From: Desulfobacteraceae bacterium
GTDB lineage: Bacteria > Desulfobacterota > Desulfobacteria > Desulfobacterales > Desulfobacteraceae
Reading direction: 5' to 3'
DNA: 5,951 bases
NCBI GenBank assembly: GCA_024225895.1
Contig: JAAEMC010000758.1
Span: forward strand, 1-5,951
The position numbers were made by a program, and so were the translations under genes. The notes beneath the pieces were generated by a model. It saw only the letters and a program-made list of their open reading frames with translations, ran no database searches and was not told where the DNA came from. The first letter of the stretch is position 1. Every line of letters starts with the position of its first letter. Shown here one piece after another: positions 1-5,494 of the stretch.

Positions 1-986
1 ATGGGATTAAATAAAAGATATCTTCTGTCAGTTTCTGAAGCACTTCTCATGTAATCAGCAGCACGCTTTGCAAAAAGCTTCATGGCGAAAAGCCTGGTAT
101 AGGCATCAACAAACATCTGTTTGATGTGGGGAAAATCAGTGACATACTTGCCGTAAAGATTCCGGTTGGCAGCATGGTTCAGCCCTTCGTAAAAAGCATG
201 GGTGCAAATCCCAATGGATGCCCATCCCAGATTAAATTTTCCGACATTAATAGTGTTCAGTGCGCAGTCCCAGGCATGGGAACCTTCAGAAAGGATATCC
301 TCATCCGTGATGGGATAGCCGTTCAGCGCATATTCAGCTACATAGCCTTCCCAGTCCACTACGTTTTGGACAAGATCATAGTTTTCATGTTCAGGATTTA
401 CGCCGAAAAATACATACTCGCCGTTTTCTGTGTTCTTGCCAAAGGTAGAGACGATGGCTGCCTTATTGGCATTTCCAATGTAATATTTGCCGCCGTCCGC
501 TACGTATTGACCTTGTCCGAGAGGTGTTAAAGCCATGTCAGATGAATAGAGATCCGCGCCATGGGTTTTTTCAGAAAGCCCAAAGGCAAAGATGCCGCCA
601 TCCTCTAAAAGCTGTGCGGTTTTTTTCTTTATTGCCTCGTTCTTGCTCATCCAAATGGGTCCCAAGCCTAAAATACTGACCTGCCAGGTGTACCAATAGG
701 AGAGATTATAAAAGCCCAATATCTCATTGAAATCGCATATGCGGCGGGTATCCCATCTAGCATTTTCATTGTTGATTGCATATTCTTTGGGCGTTAAAAG
801 GGTGGCAAAAATTCGATTCTCCTTGATAAAAGCGATAAAATCATCATACCAGATGCGGTCATGGTAATCGTTTTTAAGCTTTTTCTTGCCTCTTTTCTCA
901 AAGAAATGAATGGTTTTCAGCATTATTTCTTTTGAGGCCGGATCCAGGTGGTCATAATCGAGTTGTTTGGGGTTTAATAAGGTCAT
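1..986 (-). CDS. Acyl-CoA dehydrogenase family protein (C-terminal part beyond the window)
   Basis: This is a flavoprotein that would oxidise an acyl-CoA to the 2,3-enoyl-CoA, probably in the cytoplasm and passing electrons to an electron-transfer flavoprotein (family knowledge). The frame is open for 328 codons from ATG at 986 to the left edge, so the gene is cut there. An AAGGA ribosome binding site (994-998) lies 7 nt upstream. The middle domain has the family signature GLSEKTHGADLYSSDM (residues 136-151, equivalent to the usual TEPGAGSD-type loop), then KYYIGNANKA (167-176) and PITDEDIL (225-232). The C-terminal helical domain begins around NRNLYGKYVTDFPHIKQMF (274-292). The catalytic glutamate would lie beyond the window. 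The sequence resembles the long (over 500 residue) acyl-CoA dehydrogenases rather than the ~380-residue type, and the exact substrate cannot be read. It lies 64 nt downstream of a MarR gene on the same strand, so the two are probably co-transcribed. Confidence 0.9.
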   Translation of the reverse strand, partial: MTLLNPKQLDYDHLDPASKEIMLKTIHFFEKRGKKKLKNDYHDRIWYDDFIAFIKENRIFATLLTPKEYAINNENARWDTRRICDFNEILGFYNLSYWYTWQVSILGLGPIWMSKNEAIKKKTAQLLEDGGIFAFGLSEKTHGADLYSSDMALTPLGQGQYVADGGKYYIGNANKAAIVSTFGKNTENGEYVFFGVNPEHENYDLVQNVVDWEGYVAEYALNGYPITDEDILSEGSHAWDCALNTINVGKFNLGWASIGICTHAFYEGLNHAANRNLYGKYVTDFPHIKQMFVDAYTRLFAMKLFAKRAADYMRSASETDRRYLLFNP

Positions 987-1050
987 TTGTTTTTCCTTTA
1001 TTTATGGTCAAGTTCTGCTTTTGTTTTGTTGGTATGCTAACTTTAAACTC

Positions 1051-1482
1051 TTATTCACTATTGACAACATCCGTTAATAGCCTTCTGAAAAGTATTTTCT
1101 CTTCAAAGGAGAAATTATTTAGAATAATTTCATTGGCTTTGAGGCGTTCCTCTATTAGTTTTTCTTTCAGCTCGTCCGCCTTTTGGGCAGTATAAAGAGA
1201 CATTACTCTTTTGTCATGGGGATTGGGTTTTTTCACAATCCAGCCAGCTGTGGCCATTCTGTCCAGAACGCCAGACAGGGTTGCTTTATCGAGTATGAGG
1301 AACTTTGAAAGCTGGGCTGCCGTCATGCCTTGCTTATACCAGAGGCCTTCCAAAACAAGATGTTGAATGTTGGTTAAATTGTAAGGGGTCAGCAATTTTT
1401 TAAATTCAGAATGGGCTTTTTGATAGGCTTTCCCCAACAGGAAAACCATGCAATCCGGTACATCTTCTGGCAATCTGTTCAT
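1051..1482 (-). CDS. MarR-family transcriptional regulator (first of a divergent pair)
   Basis: This is a 143-residue dimeric winged-helix DNA-binding protein of usual MarR length. Helix TAAQLSKFLILD (54-65) leads into the recognition helix KATLSGVLDRMATAGW (66-81), followed by the wing with the MarR-type NPHDKRVMSLYTA segment (87-99). N- and C-terminal helices (about 10-35 and 103-142) would form the dimer interface and ligand pocket. The start is supported by AAAGGAG (1491-1497) 8 nt upstream of ATG. MarR proteins usually repress their own and neighbouring genes until a small ligand, often a phenolic compound or an acyl- or aroyl-CoA, releases them. Here the natural targets are its own operon with the acyl-CoA dehydrogenase and possibly the divergent unit, through the palindrome at 1531-1568. 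The ligand cannot be deduced. Confidence 0.93.
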   Translation of the reverse strand: MNRLPEDVPDCMVFLLGKAYQKAHSEFKKLLTPYNLTNIQHLVLEGLWYKQGMTAAQLSKFLILDKATLSGVLDRMATAGWIVKKPNPHDKRVMSLYTAQKADELKEKLIEERLKANEIILNNFSFEEKILFRRLLTDVVNSE

Positions 1483-1505
1483 ATTTTAAACTCCTTTGTA
1501 TACGA

Positions 1506-1534
1506 ACAATATAGATTTTTATCTTTCCTGTCAA
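1506..1534 (-). promoter_or_regulatory. Putative sigma-70-type promoter for the leftward MarR/acyl-CoA dehydrogenase unit
   Basis: On the minus strand a perfect TTGACA (1534 down to 1529) is followed after 17 nt by TATTGT (1511-1506). An alternative -10, TATATT (1513-1508), sits at 15 nt spacing. The transcript would start around 1498-1500, just before the AAAGGAG ribosome binding site. The -35 overlaps the outer end of the large palindrome, so a protein bound there should block RNA polymerase. A short dyad TTGT-N6-ACAA (1496-1509) overlaps the -10 and could be a second operator. Called by motif only. Confidence 0.5.
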
Positions 1535-1568
1535 ATAAATAATGAATGGATATTCATTATTTATTTGA
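1531..1568. repeat. Perfect 17-bp inverted repeat with 4-bp centre, putative MarR operator
   Basis: Left arm TCAAATAAATAATGAAT (1531-1547), centre GGAT (1548-1551), right arm ATTCATTATTTATTTGA (1552-1568). The arms are exact reverse complements. The dyad lies in the gap between two divergent MarR genes and overlaps the -35 of the leftward promoter, ending 9 nt before the -35 of the rightward one. A perfect dyad in this setting fits the operator of a homodimeric winged-helix protein, though 38 bp is longer than a usual single MarR site and might hold two dimers. A terminator is unlikely because the stem is almost all A/T and lies upstream of both genes. Confidence 0.7.
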
Positions 1569-1577
1569 TTATTTTTG

Positions 1578-1606
1578 TTGACATAGTCATCTGTTGCTGT
1601 TATCAA
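1578..1606 (+). promoter_or_regulatory. Putative sigma-70-type promoter for the rightward MarR/radical SAM unit
   Basis: A perfect TTGACA (1578-1583) is followed by a 17-nt spacer and TATCAA (1601-1606), a 4/6 match to TATAAT. The predicted start of transcription is near 1613, which leaves a proper leader for the ATG at 1656 but almost none for the upstream ATG at 1629. The -10 lies inside a short dyad, GTTG-N7-CAAC (1593-1607). It mirrors the leftward promoter across the large palindrome. Based on motif matching only. Confidence 0.45.
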
Positions 1607-1607
1607 C
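1593..1607. promoter_or_regulatory. Short dyad GTTG-N7-CAAC over the rightward -10, possible second operator
   Basis: GTTG (1593-1596) and CAAC (1604-1607) form a small dyad covering the predicted -10. CAACTAAT occurs at 1604-1611 and again at 1620-1627, a 16-bp period, so on the other strand TTAGTTG-type half sites are repeated about one and a half helical turns apart. GTTG/CAAC half sites are common in MarR-type operators, so this may be the site of the rightward regulator itself. It is short enough to arise by chance. Confidence 0.3.
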
Positions 1608-1643
1608 TAATGAGGATAGCAACTAATAATGCTTTTGAAAAAC

Positions 1644-1648
1644 AAGGA
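1644..1648 (+). promoter_or_regulatory. Ribosome binding site that decides the start of the second MarR gene
   Basis: AAGGA sits 7 nt before ATG at 1656. The competing in-frame ATG at 1629 has GAGGA (1612-1616) 12 nt away, a poor distance, and that site would coincide with the predicted transcription start. This favours 1656. Confidence 0.6.
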
Positions 1649-1655
1649 TTATCTA

Positions 1656-2156
1656 ATGAATACTGAACAAATTATGTATTTCAGGAGGATTACAAGAAAA
1701 CTCGAACGGTTGAACACAGCCCAATGTAATGAGATATCCATTTGCTACAAAGTTACCGTCAGCCAGTGTCATATACTGCTAACGATTTTTGAAATGGGAG
1801 AGATCACAATTGTTGATTTGGCCACGGAACTACAAATTGATAAAAGTACGGTTTCAAGAACCATTGAAAGCCTTGTCAGGCAGGGCAGGGTGAAAAGAAA
1901 AGTGAATCAGGCTGATAGACGTTATATGCTGATTACCCTTTCAAAGGAAGGTGAAAAAGTTGTGCAAGGTATTAATCAGCAGAATAACGCTTTTTATAAA
2001 AAGGTTTTTGAAACCATGAATAGCCAGCTTGAAGAAAATAAGTGTAATGACTCTGAAGTCTTTGGTATAAAAGCTTTTGCACAACAATTTGAAGCTTATA
2101 CCAATGCTTTAGAAGCAGTTTTGAACCAGGAACTAAACGGTAATGTTTATAAGTAG
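1656..2156 (+). CDS. MarR-family transcriptional regulator, cysteine-rich N-terminus (second of a divergent pair)
   Basis: This is a 166-residue winged-helix regulator; starting at ATG 1629 would add nine residues. Helix TIVDLATELQ (51-60) and recognition helix KSTVSRTIESLVRQG (63-77) precede a wing with NQADRRYMLITLSKEG (84-99), the classic MarR DRR signature. The N-terminal helices carry three cysteines (C24, C30, C38), the last within VTVSQCHILLTI just before the helix-turn-helix; a fourth lies at C130. This V-T-x-x-Q-C-H-x-L-L pattern marks a MarR subgroup distinct from the divergent regulator. The cysteines could sense thiol stress or a metal, but that is inference. The gene heads a rightward cluster, 82 nt before the redox-protein gene, and is divergent from the other MarR gene, with which it shares the palindromic control region. 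Confidence 0.92.
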   Translation: MNTEQIMYFRRITRKLERLNTAQCNEISICYKVTVSQCHILLTIFEMGEITIVDLATELQIDKSTVSRTIESLVRQGRVKRKVNQADRRYMLITLSKEGEKVVQGINQQNNAFYKKVFETMNSQLEENKCNDSEVFGIKAFAQQFEAYTNALEAVLNQELNGNVYK

Positions 2157-2173
2157 TTATCCATATTTATTAG

Positions 2174-2205
2174 AAGCCGTCTCATAATAATTTTTTAGAC
2201 AGCTT
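2174..2205 (+). other. Weak stem-loop between the second MarR gene and the redox-protein gene
   Basis: AAGC-c-GTCT (2174-2182) can pair with AGAC-a-GCTT (2197-2205): two 4-bp helices around one mismatch, with a 14-nt A/T-rich loop, followed by TTTATATAA. It is too weak and its T tract too broken for a confident terminator. It could act as an attenuator or mRNA processing site that sets regulator and downstream gene expression apart. Confidence 0.25.
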
Positions 2206-2238
2206 TTATATAAACCCAATCAAGAAAGGATAAGAACA

Positions 2239-2697
2239 ATGACAAAAAAAAGAAATATAGAAAAAATGGCAGAAGAAAACTGGGATTCCGGGTTTTATTG
2301 CGCAGAAAGTGTACTGGTTGCCGCTTCAAAAACCTATGGGTTTGAATCGGATCTGATCCCGCAGATCGCCACGGCATTTTGTTCCGGAGTGTCAAGAACT
2401 TCCGGAATGTGCGGTGCGATTTCCGGTGCGCTCATGGCCATTGGCGCAGTAAAGGGAAGAAATAAACCCGCCACAAAAGTGGATGCAACTTATAAAATTG
2501 TCCAGGAGTTTTTATCAGAATTTGAAAAAAAACATGGTGCCACCAATTGCACCAAACTTCTGGGATTTGATCTGAGCACAAAAGAGGGTCAGGCAGAATA
2601 CAAGCGAAAATATGGGGAATCCGAAGAGTCGTTTTGCGGAGATCTCACAGCTTCAGCTGCCGGGATTCTGCAAAAAGTTCTGGATAGACACGGTTAA
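2239..2697 (+). CDS. C_GCAxxG_C_C family putative redox-active protein
   Basis: This is a 152-residue soluble protein with the four conserved cysteines of the C_GCAxxG_C_C family: C21 in FYCAESV, C58 in the GMCGAISGALMAIG core (56-69, the CGAxxG motif), C104 in TNCTKLLG and C133 in FCGDL. An additional cysteine, C48, sits in AFCSG. The family is about 140-150 residues, is thought to be redox-active or to bind metal, and is often found near transporter genes, but no reaction is established. Some relatives are selenoproteins; here all four positions are plain Cys codons. ATG 2239 has AAAGGA (2225-2230) 8 nt upstream. It follows the cysteine-rich MarR gene and precedes the radical SAM gene, so a role in thiol or redox support of that unit is plausible but unproven. 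Confidence 0.88.
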   Translation: MTKKRNIEKMAEENWDSGFYCAESVLVAASKTYGFESDLIPQIATAFCSGVSRTSGMCGAISGALMAIGAVKGRNKPATKVDATYKIVQEFLSEFEKKHGATNCTKLLGFDLSTKEGQAEYKRKYGESEESFCGDLTASAAGILQKVLDRHG

Positions 2698-2812
2698 TTA
2701 TGAAAAGCAGAAGAGGTTGTTTCATAATATAATATATTAAAACATGTAATGTATAAAAAACATGCTGATATTTCCATATTCCGGGTTTAATATTAAATAA
2801 AGGAGACATACC
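2698..2812 (+). other. 115-nt leader before the radical SAM gene, no clear element
   Basis: The gap is very A/T-rich. It contains a perfect TATAAT (2728-2733), but no recognisable -35 lies 16-18 nt upstream of it, so a separate promoter is possible but not supported. Two very short frames start here (ATG at 2700, 10 codons; ATG at 2749, 13 codons) and neither has a ribosome binding site. No riboswitch fold or strong terminator was recognised. Confidence 0.3.
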
Positions 2813-3721
2813 ATGCTAACCAGTGTTCATTTTATTTTGACTTATACATGTAATTTTGAATGCGACCATTGTTTTTTGTACTGTTCGCCTAGAACCGAAG
2901 GGACATTTACAATTCAGCAAGTTCAGGATGTAATGGGTGAGTTTGAAAGGCTTGGAACGGTAACATCGGTTGGTTTTGAGGGAGGTGAACCCTTTTTATT
3001 TTATCCCTTGTTGTGTGAAAGTGTTCGGATTGCTACTGCAAAAGGCTTTAAAACCGCTGTCCAAACCAATTGTTATTGGGCCACAACAAGCAGTGATGCC
3101 CGATTGTGGCTTGCTCCGCTTAAAAAAGCAGGCCTTTGTGTTCTTGAGGTCAGTGATGATGCATTCCATCATGACAAAGATGAGGATAACAATGCAAAGA
3201 ATGCTGCTGCAGCGGCAAAAGCCCTTGGACTAAATATCAATTCCATTTGCATTAAAAAGCCTGAAGTAAAGGTCCAAACGGATCAGAAAAAAGGAGACCC
3301 CATCTACCTTGGCGGACCAAAACTTAGGGGCAGGGCGGCTGATAAGCTGATAAAAGGCTTGCCCATAACTTCGCATAAGGCATTCATTCAATGTCCCTTT
3401 GAAGACCTTGAAGACCCGACTAGGGTTCACATCGATCCTTTTGGTAATATTCATCTGTGCCAGGGTCTGAGCATGGGCAATTTTTTAAAAACTCCTTTTT
3501 CAGAAATTGTGCAAACCTATGATCCGTCGAATCATCCAGTTGCGGGTCCATTAATTGAAGGCGGCCCTCTTCAATTGGCCAAAAAGAATAAAGTATCCCA
3601 TGAAAATAAGTATGTGGATGCCTGCCATATGTGCACAAGCATCTGCAAAAAGTTGGTGGATAGATTCCCCCAGGTGCTTACCCCGGCTAAAATATATGGG
3701 ATTGAGGATTCGCAAGAATAA
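2813..3721 (+). CDS. Radical SAM protein with SPASM-like C-terminal cysteines, function unknown
   Basis: This 302-residue enzyme carries the radical SAM cluster motif CNFECDHC (C13, C17, C20), which ligates the [4Fe-4S] cluster that cleaves S-adenosylmethionine to a 5'-deoxyadenosyl radical. GFEGGEPF (54-61) is the SAM-binding GGE motif. The C-terminal third has further cysteines, C194, C216 in IDPFGNIHLCQG, and a C271-x2-C274-x3-C278 group, suggesting a SPASM/twitch-like auxiliary iron-sulfur cluster as in peptide- or enzyme-modifying radical SAM proteins. The gene starts at ATG 2813, 7 nt after AAAGGAG. Seventeen nucleotides separate its stop from the crotonase-fold gene, a clear operon arrangement. 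No precursor peptide gene is seen beside it, so the substrate may be a small molecule or a protein encoded elsewhere. The reaction cannot be named from sequence. Confidence 0.9.
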   Translation: MLTSVHFILTYTCNFECDHCFLYCSPRTEGTFTIQQVQDVMGEFERLGTVTSVGFEGGEPFLFYPLLCESVRIATAKGFKTAVQTNCYWATTSSDARLWLAPLKKAGLCVLEVSDDAFHHDKDEDNNAKNAAAAAKALGLNINSICIKKPEVKVQTDQKKGDPIYLGGPKLRGRAADKLIKGLPITSHKAFIQCPFEDLEDPTRVHIDPFGNIHLCQGLSMGNFLKTPFSEIVQTYDPSNHPVAGPLIEGGPLQLAKKNKVSHENKYVDACHMCTSICKKLVDRFPQVLTPAKIYGIEDSQE

Positions 3722-3738
3722 CAATTAAAGGAAAAGAA

Positions 3739-4494
3739 ATGACCACCATAAAAACCGAATCAATGGATAATGTTACTATCATCAGGCTGGATAATGGGGT
3801 GACCAATGCGATCAATCTTTTAATGGTCCGGGAACTTGCTGCGGTTCTGGCAGAACTCAAAAAAAAATATAACGGGCAAAACCATGGAATTGTTCTTTGC
3901 GGTAATCCCAAATTCTTCTCAATTGGATTTGATCTACCTAGCCTGATTAACGAGGACCGCAACAGCATGAGCCAATTTTTTTATGCTTTTAATGAATTGG
4001 CCTTGACGTTATATACATTACCTTTTCCGTCCATTGCAGCCCTGTCGGGCCATGCGGCTGCCGGAGGATATATCCTATCTTTGATGTGTGATTTCAGGTT
4101 TGCTGATTCTGATAAAAAACTTGGGCTTAATGAGTTGTTGCTGGGGATTCCGGCCCCATATCTGACTGATATGGTCATGCGCCAGATATCAAATGATCGC
4201 GTGGCAACAACCATGCTTTTTCAGGGGAATTTTATCACTGCATCTGATGCATTGGGGTCTGGATTGATTGATAAAGTCTTTACCGGCCAGGATGTTGAAA
4301 AAAATGCCATGGAAAAAGCAGCCGCACTGGCAAACTCACCTGGACCCGCTTTTGCACAAATAAAATCCAACCGGGTGGAAGATATAAAAATCAGGTATGA
4401 AAAAAAACATAAAGAAAAAAATGATGCATTTCTGGATTGCTGGTTTGGTGAACCAGCCCAGACCTTACTCAAAGAAGCGGTAAAAAAATTTTAA
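3739..4494 (+). CDS. Enoyl-CoA hydratase/isomerase (crotonase) family protein, likely Δ3,Δ2-enoyl-CoA isomerase-like
   Basis: This 251-residue protein has the full crotonase fold length. Its oxyanion-hole segments are FFSIGFDL (59-66) and SGHAAAGGYILSLMCD (103-118). By alignment to the rat mitochondrial hydratase from memory, the first catalytic glutamate (E144) is replaced by I112, while the second (E164) is kept as E132 in GLNELLLGI (129-137). A single glutamate at this place, with GLNE-x2-LGI followed by AP, is the pattern of mitochondrial Δ3,Δ2-enoyl-CoA isomerases, so double-bond shifting is more likely than hydration. The C-terminal helices (about 183-251) include a Lys-rich stretch (218-228) and a W235. 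ATG 3739 has AAGGA (3728-3732) 6 nt upstream. It follows the radical SAM gene closely and ends its rightward unit. A dehydrogenase or thioesterase-like crotonase activity cannot be excluded. Confidence 0.88.
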   Translation: MTTIKTESMDNVTIIRLDNGVTNAINLLMVRELAAVLAELKKKYNGQNHGIVLCGNPKFFSIGFDLPSLINEDRNSMSQFFYAFNELALTLYTLPFPSIAALSGHAAAGGYILSLMCDFRFADSDKKLGLNELLLGIPAPYLTDMVMRQISNDRVATTMLFQGNFITASDALGSGLIDKVFTGQDVEKNAMEKAAALANSPGPAFAQIKSNRVEDIKIRYEKKHKEKNDAFLDCWFGEPAQTLLKEAVKKF

Positions 4495-4525
4495 AGGATC
4501 CCGGTATTTGGAAATTGAGGTCTTT

Positions 4526-4544
4526 GAACTATCCTGGTTAGTTC
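4526..4544. other. Small hairpin at the convergent gene ends
   Basis: GAACTA (4526-4531) and TAGTTC (4539-4544) form a perfect 6-bp stem with a 7-nt loop, overlapping the stop codon of the leftward transporter gene and lying 31 nt past the stop of the isomerase gene. No U tract follows on either strand, so it is not a typical intrinsic terminator. It might protect the 3' ends of the two convergent transcripts, or be chance. Confidence 0.25.
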
Positions 4545-5449
4545 GATAAAAGCCAAACGCCTGACACCGCAATAAGGGCTCCTATAATTGCTCTGGCGGA
4601 AATATGTTCCTTGTGTATGAAAATGGAAAAGGGAATGATGCAAACCGGCACCAGGGAAAAAATGGTGGATGCTACGCCAACGGTCAGGTAGTGTAGCGTG
4701 AGAAGAGATAAAGAAACCCCTAAAAATGGCCCTAAGATAGAACCCGCAATTGTAGTGCTGGTTGCGCTGATATTTTTAATTGCCTGACCGACTGACTTCC
4801 ATCTTTTGGTTATGGTAAAAAAAAGAAAAAAGCATAAAAAGGCTGCAATTGCCCTGATCTGGGTAGCTGCAAAAGCATCTAAGTAGCCTGTTTCTGTCTG
4901 CATGCCGGTTTTGCTTAAAATATATCCAAAAGATTGCCCAAGCATTCCGCCAATCCCAAATAAAACTCCCTTTAATGATATCTGCCGTGATTTTCGTTTG
5001 TTTGGATTAGGGGAATTGTTCTTTTCCAGAATCACTATGCATACCCCGGACAGGGTGACGGCCATACCGGTCCATTGAAAAAGCAAATAGCTTTCGTCTA
5101 TAAACAGCCATCCGGTGACAGCCGCGACAGGAGCGGACAGGCTCATGATCAGCATGGCAAGCCTTGGGCCGATTTCCACAAAGGCTTTGAATAAAAAGAT
5201 ATCTCCTAAAAAGAATCCAATCATGCCTGAAAGGGATAGATATATCCAGGCACGCTTTGGAAAATCAAAGGGAAGGATGTCGCCGGTTCTGATAAATAAT
5301 AGAATGGAAAAACAGACAAGGGCAGTTCCGATACGGATAATATTAACAGGCGTAGAACCTACTTTTTTTGAAGCGGATTCAAAAAATTGTACACTTAAGG
5401 TCCAACATAAAACCGTTATTAGACCTATGAACTCACCAGCATAAGGCAT
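4538..5449 (-). CDS. EamA/DMT-superfamily transporter
   Basis: This is a 303-residue inner-membrane protein with ten predicted membrane segments (about 6-23, 35-53, 69-87, 97-117, 124-141, 160-180, 195-214, 232-252, 257-277, 284-301), arranged as two five-helix EamA repeats joined by a charged loop at 142-158 (EKNNSPNPNKRKSR). Repeat ends carry the family hallmarks: SLSAPVAAVTGWLFIDES (103-120) and SLVPVCIIPFSIFIHKE (265-281), followed by RAIIGALIAVSGVWLL. Family members export or import small metabolites such as amino acids, nucleosides or drugs; the substrate here is unknown. ATG 5449 has AAAGGA (5455-5460) 5 nt upstream. It lies 45 nt after the small membrane-protein gene on the same strand and converges on the isomerase gene, so it probably belongs to a separate transcript. 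Confidence 0.92.
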   Translation of the reverse strand: MPYAGEFIGLITVLCWTLSVQFFESASKKVGSTPVNIIRIGTALVCFSILLFIRTGDILPFDFPKRAWIYLSLSGMIGFFLGDIFLFKAFVEIGPRLAMLIMSLSAPVAAVTGWLFIDESYLLFQWTGMAVTLSGVCIVILEKNNSPNPNKRKSRQISLKGVLFGIGGMLGQSFGYILSKTGMQTETGYLDAFAATQIRAIAAFLCFFLFFTITKRWKSVGQAIKNISATSTTIAGSILGPFLGVSLSLLTLHYLTVGVASTIFSLVPVCIIPFSIFIHKEHISARAIIGALIAVSGVWLLSN

Positions 5450-5494
5450 ATTAATCCTTTGAGGACAAATCGTATAATTATTTTATGATGAAAA

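Noticed and set aside
126..530. 134-codon open frame on the plus strand
   Set aside because: It lies fully antisense to the acyl-CoA dehydrogenase, has no ribosome binding site and resembles no protein; it is a shadow of the real gene.
932..1195. 87-codon plus-strand frame crossing the dehydrogenase start and the MarR 3' end
   Set aside because: Antisense to two well-supported genes, with a Ser/Phe-rich low-complexity product.
1531..1568. The large palindrome as an intrinsic terminator
   Set aside because: The stem is nearly all A/T, lies upstream of two divergent genes and overlaps a -35, which fits an operator better.
1406..1606. 66-codon minus-strand frame over the MarR start and the palindrome
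   Set aside because: It overlaps the first 77 bases of the MarR gene in another frame and reads through the promoter and operator region; no ribosome binding site.
2700..2790. Tiny frames MKSRRGCFII and a 13-codon frame before the radical SAM gene, considered as precursor peptides
   Set aside because: Neither has a ribosome binding site or a leader/core pattern, and both are within chance length in A/T-rich DNA.
5115..5444. 109-codon plus-strand frame
   Set aside because: Antisense to the EamA transporter, basic low-complexity product, no start signal.
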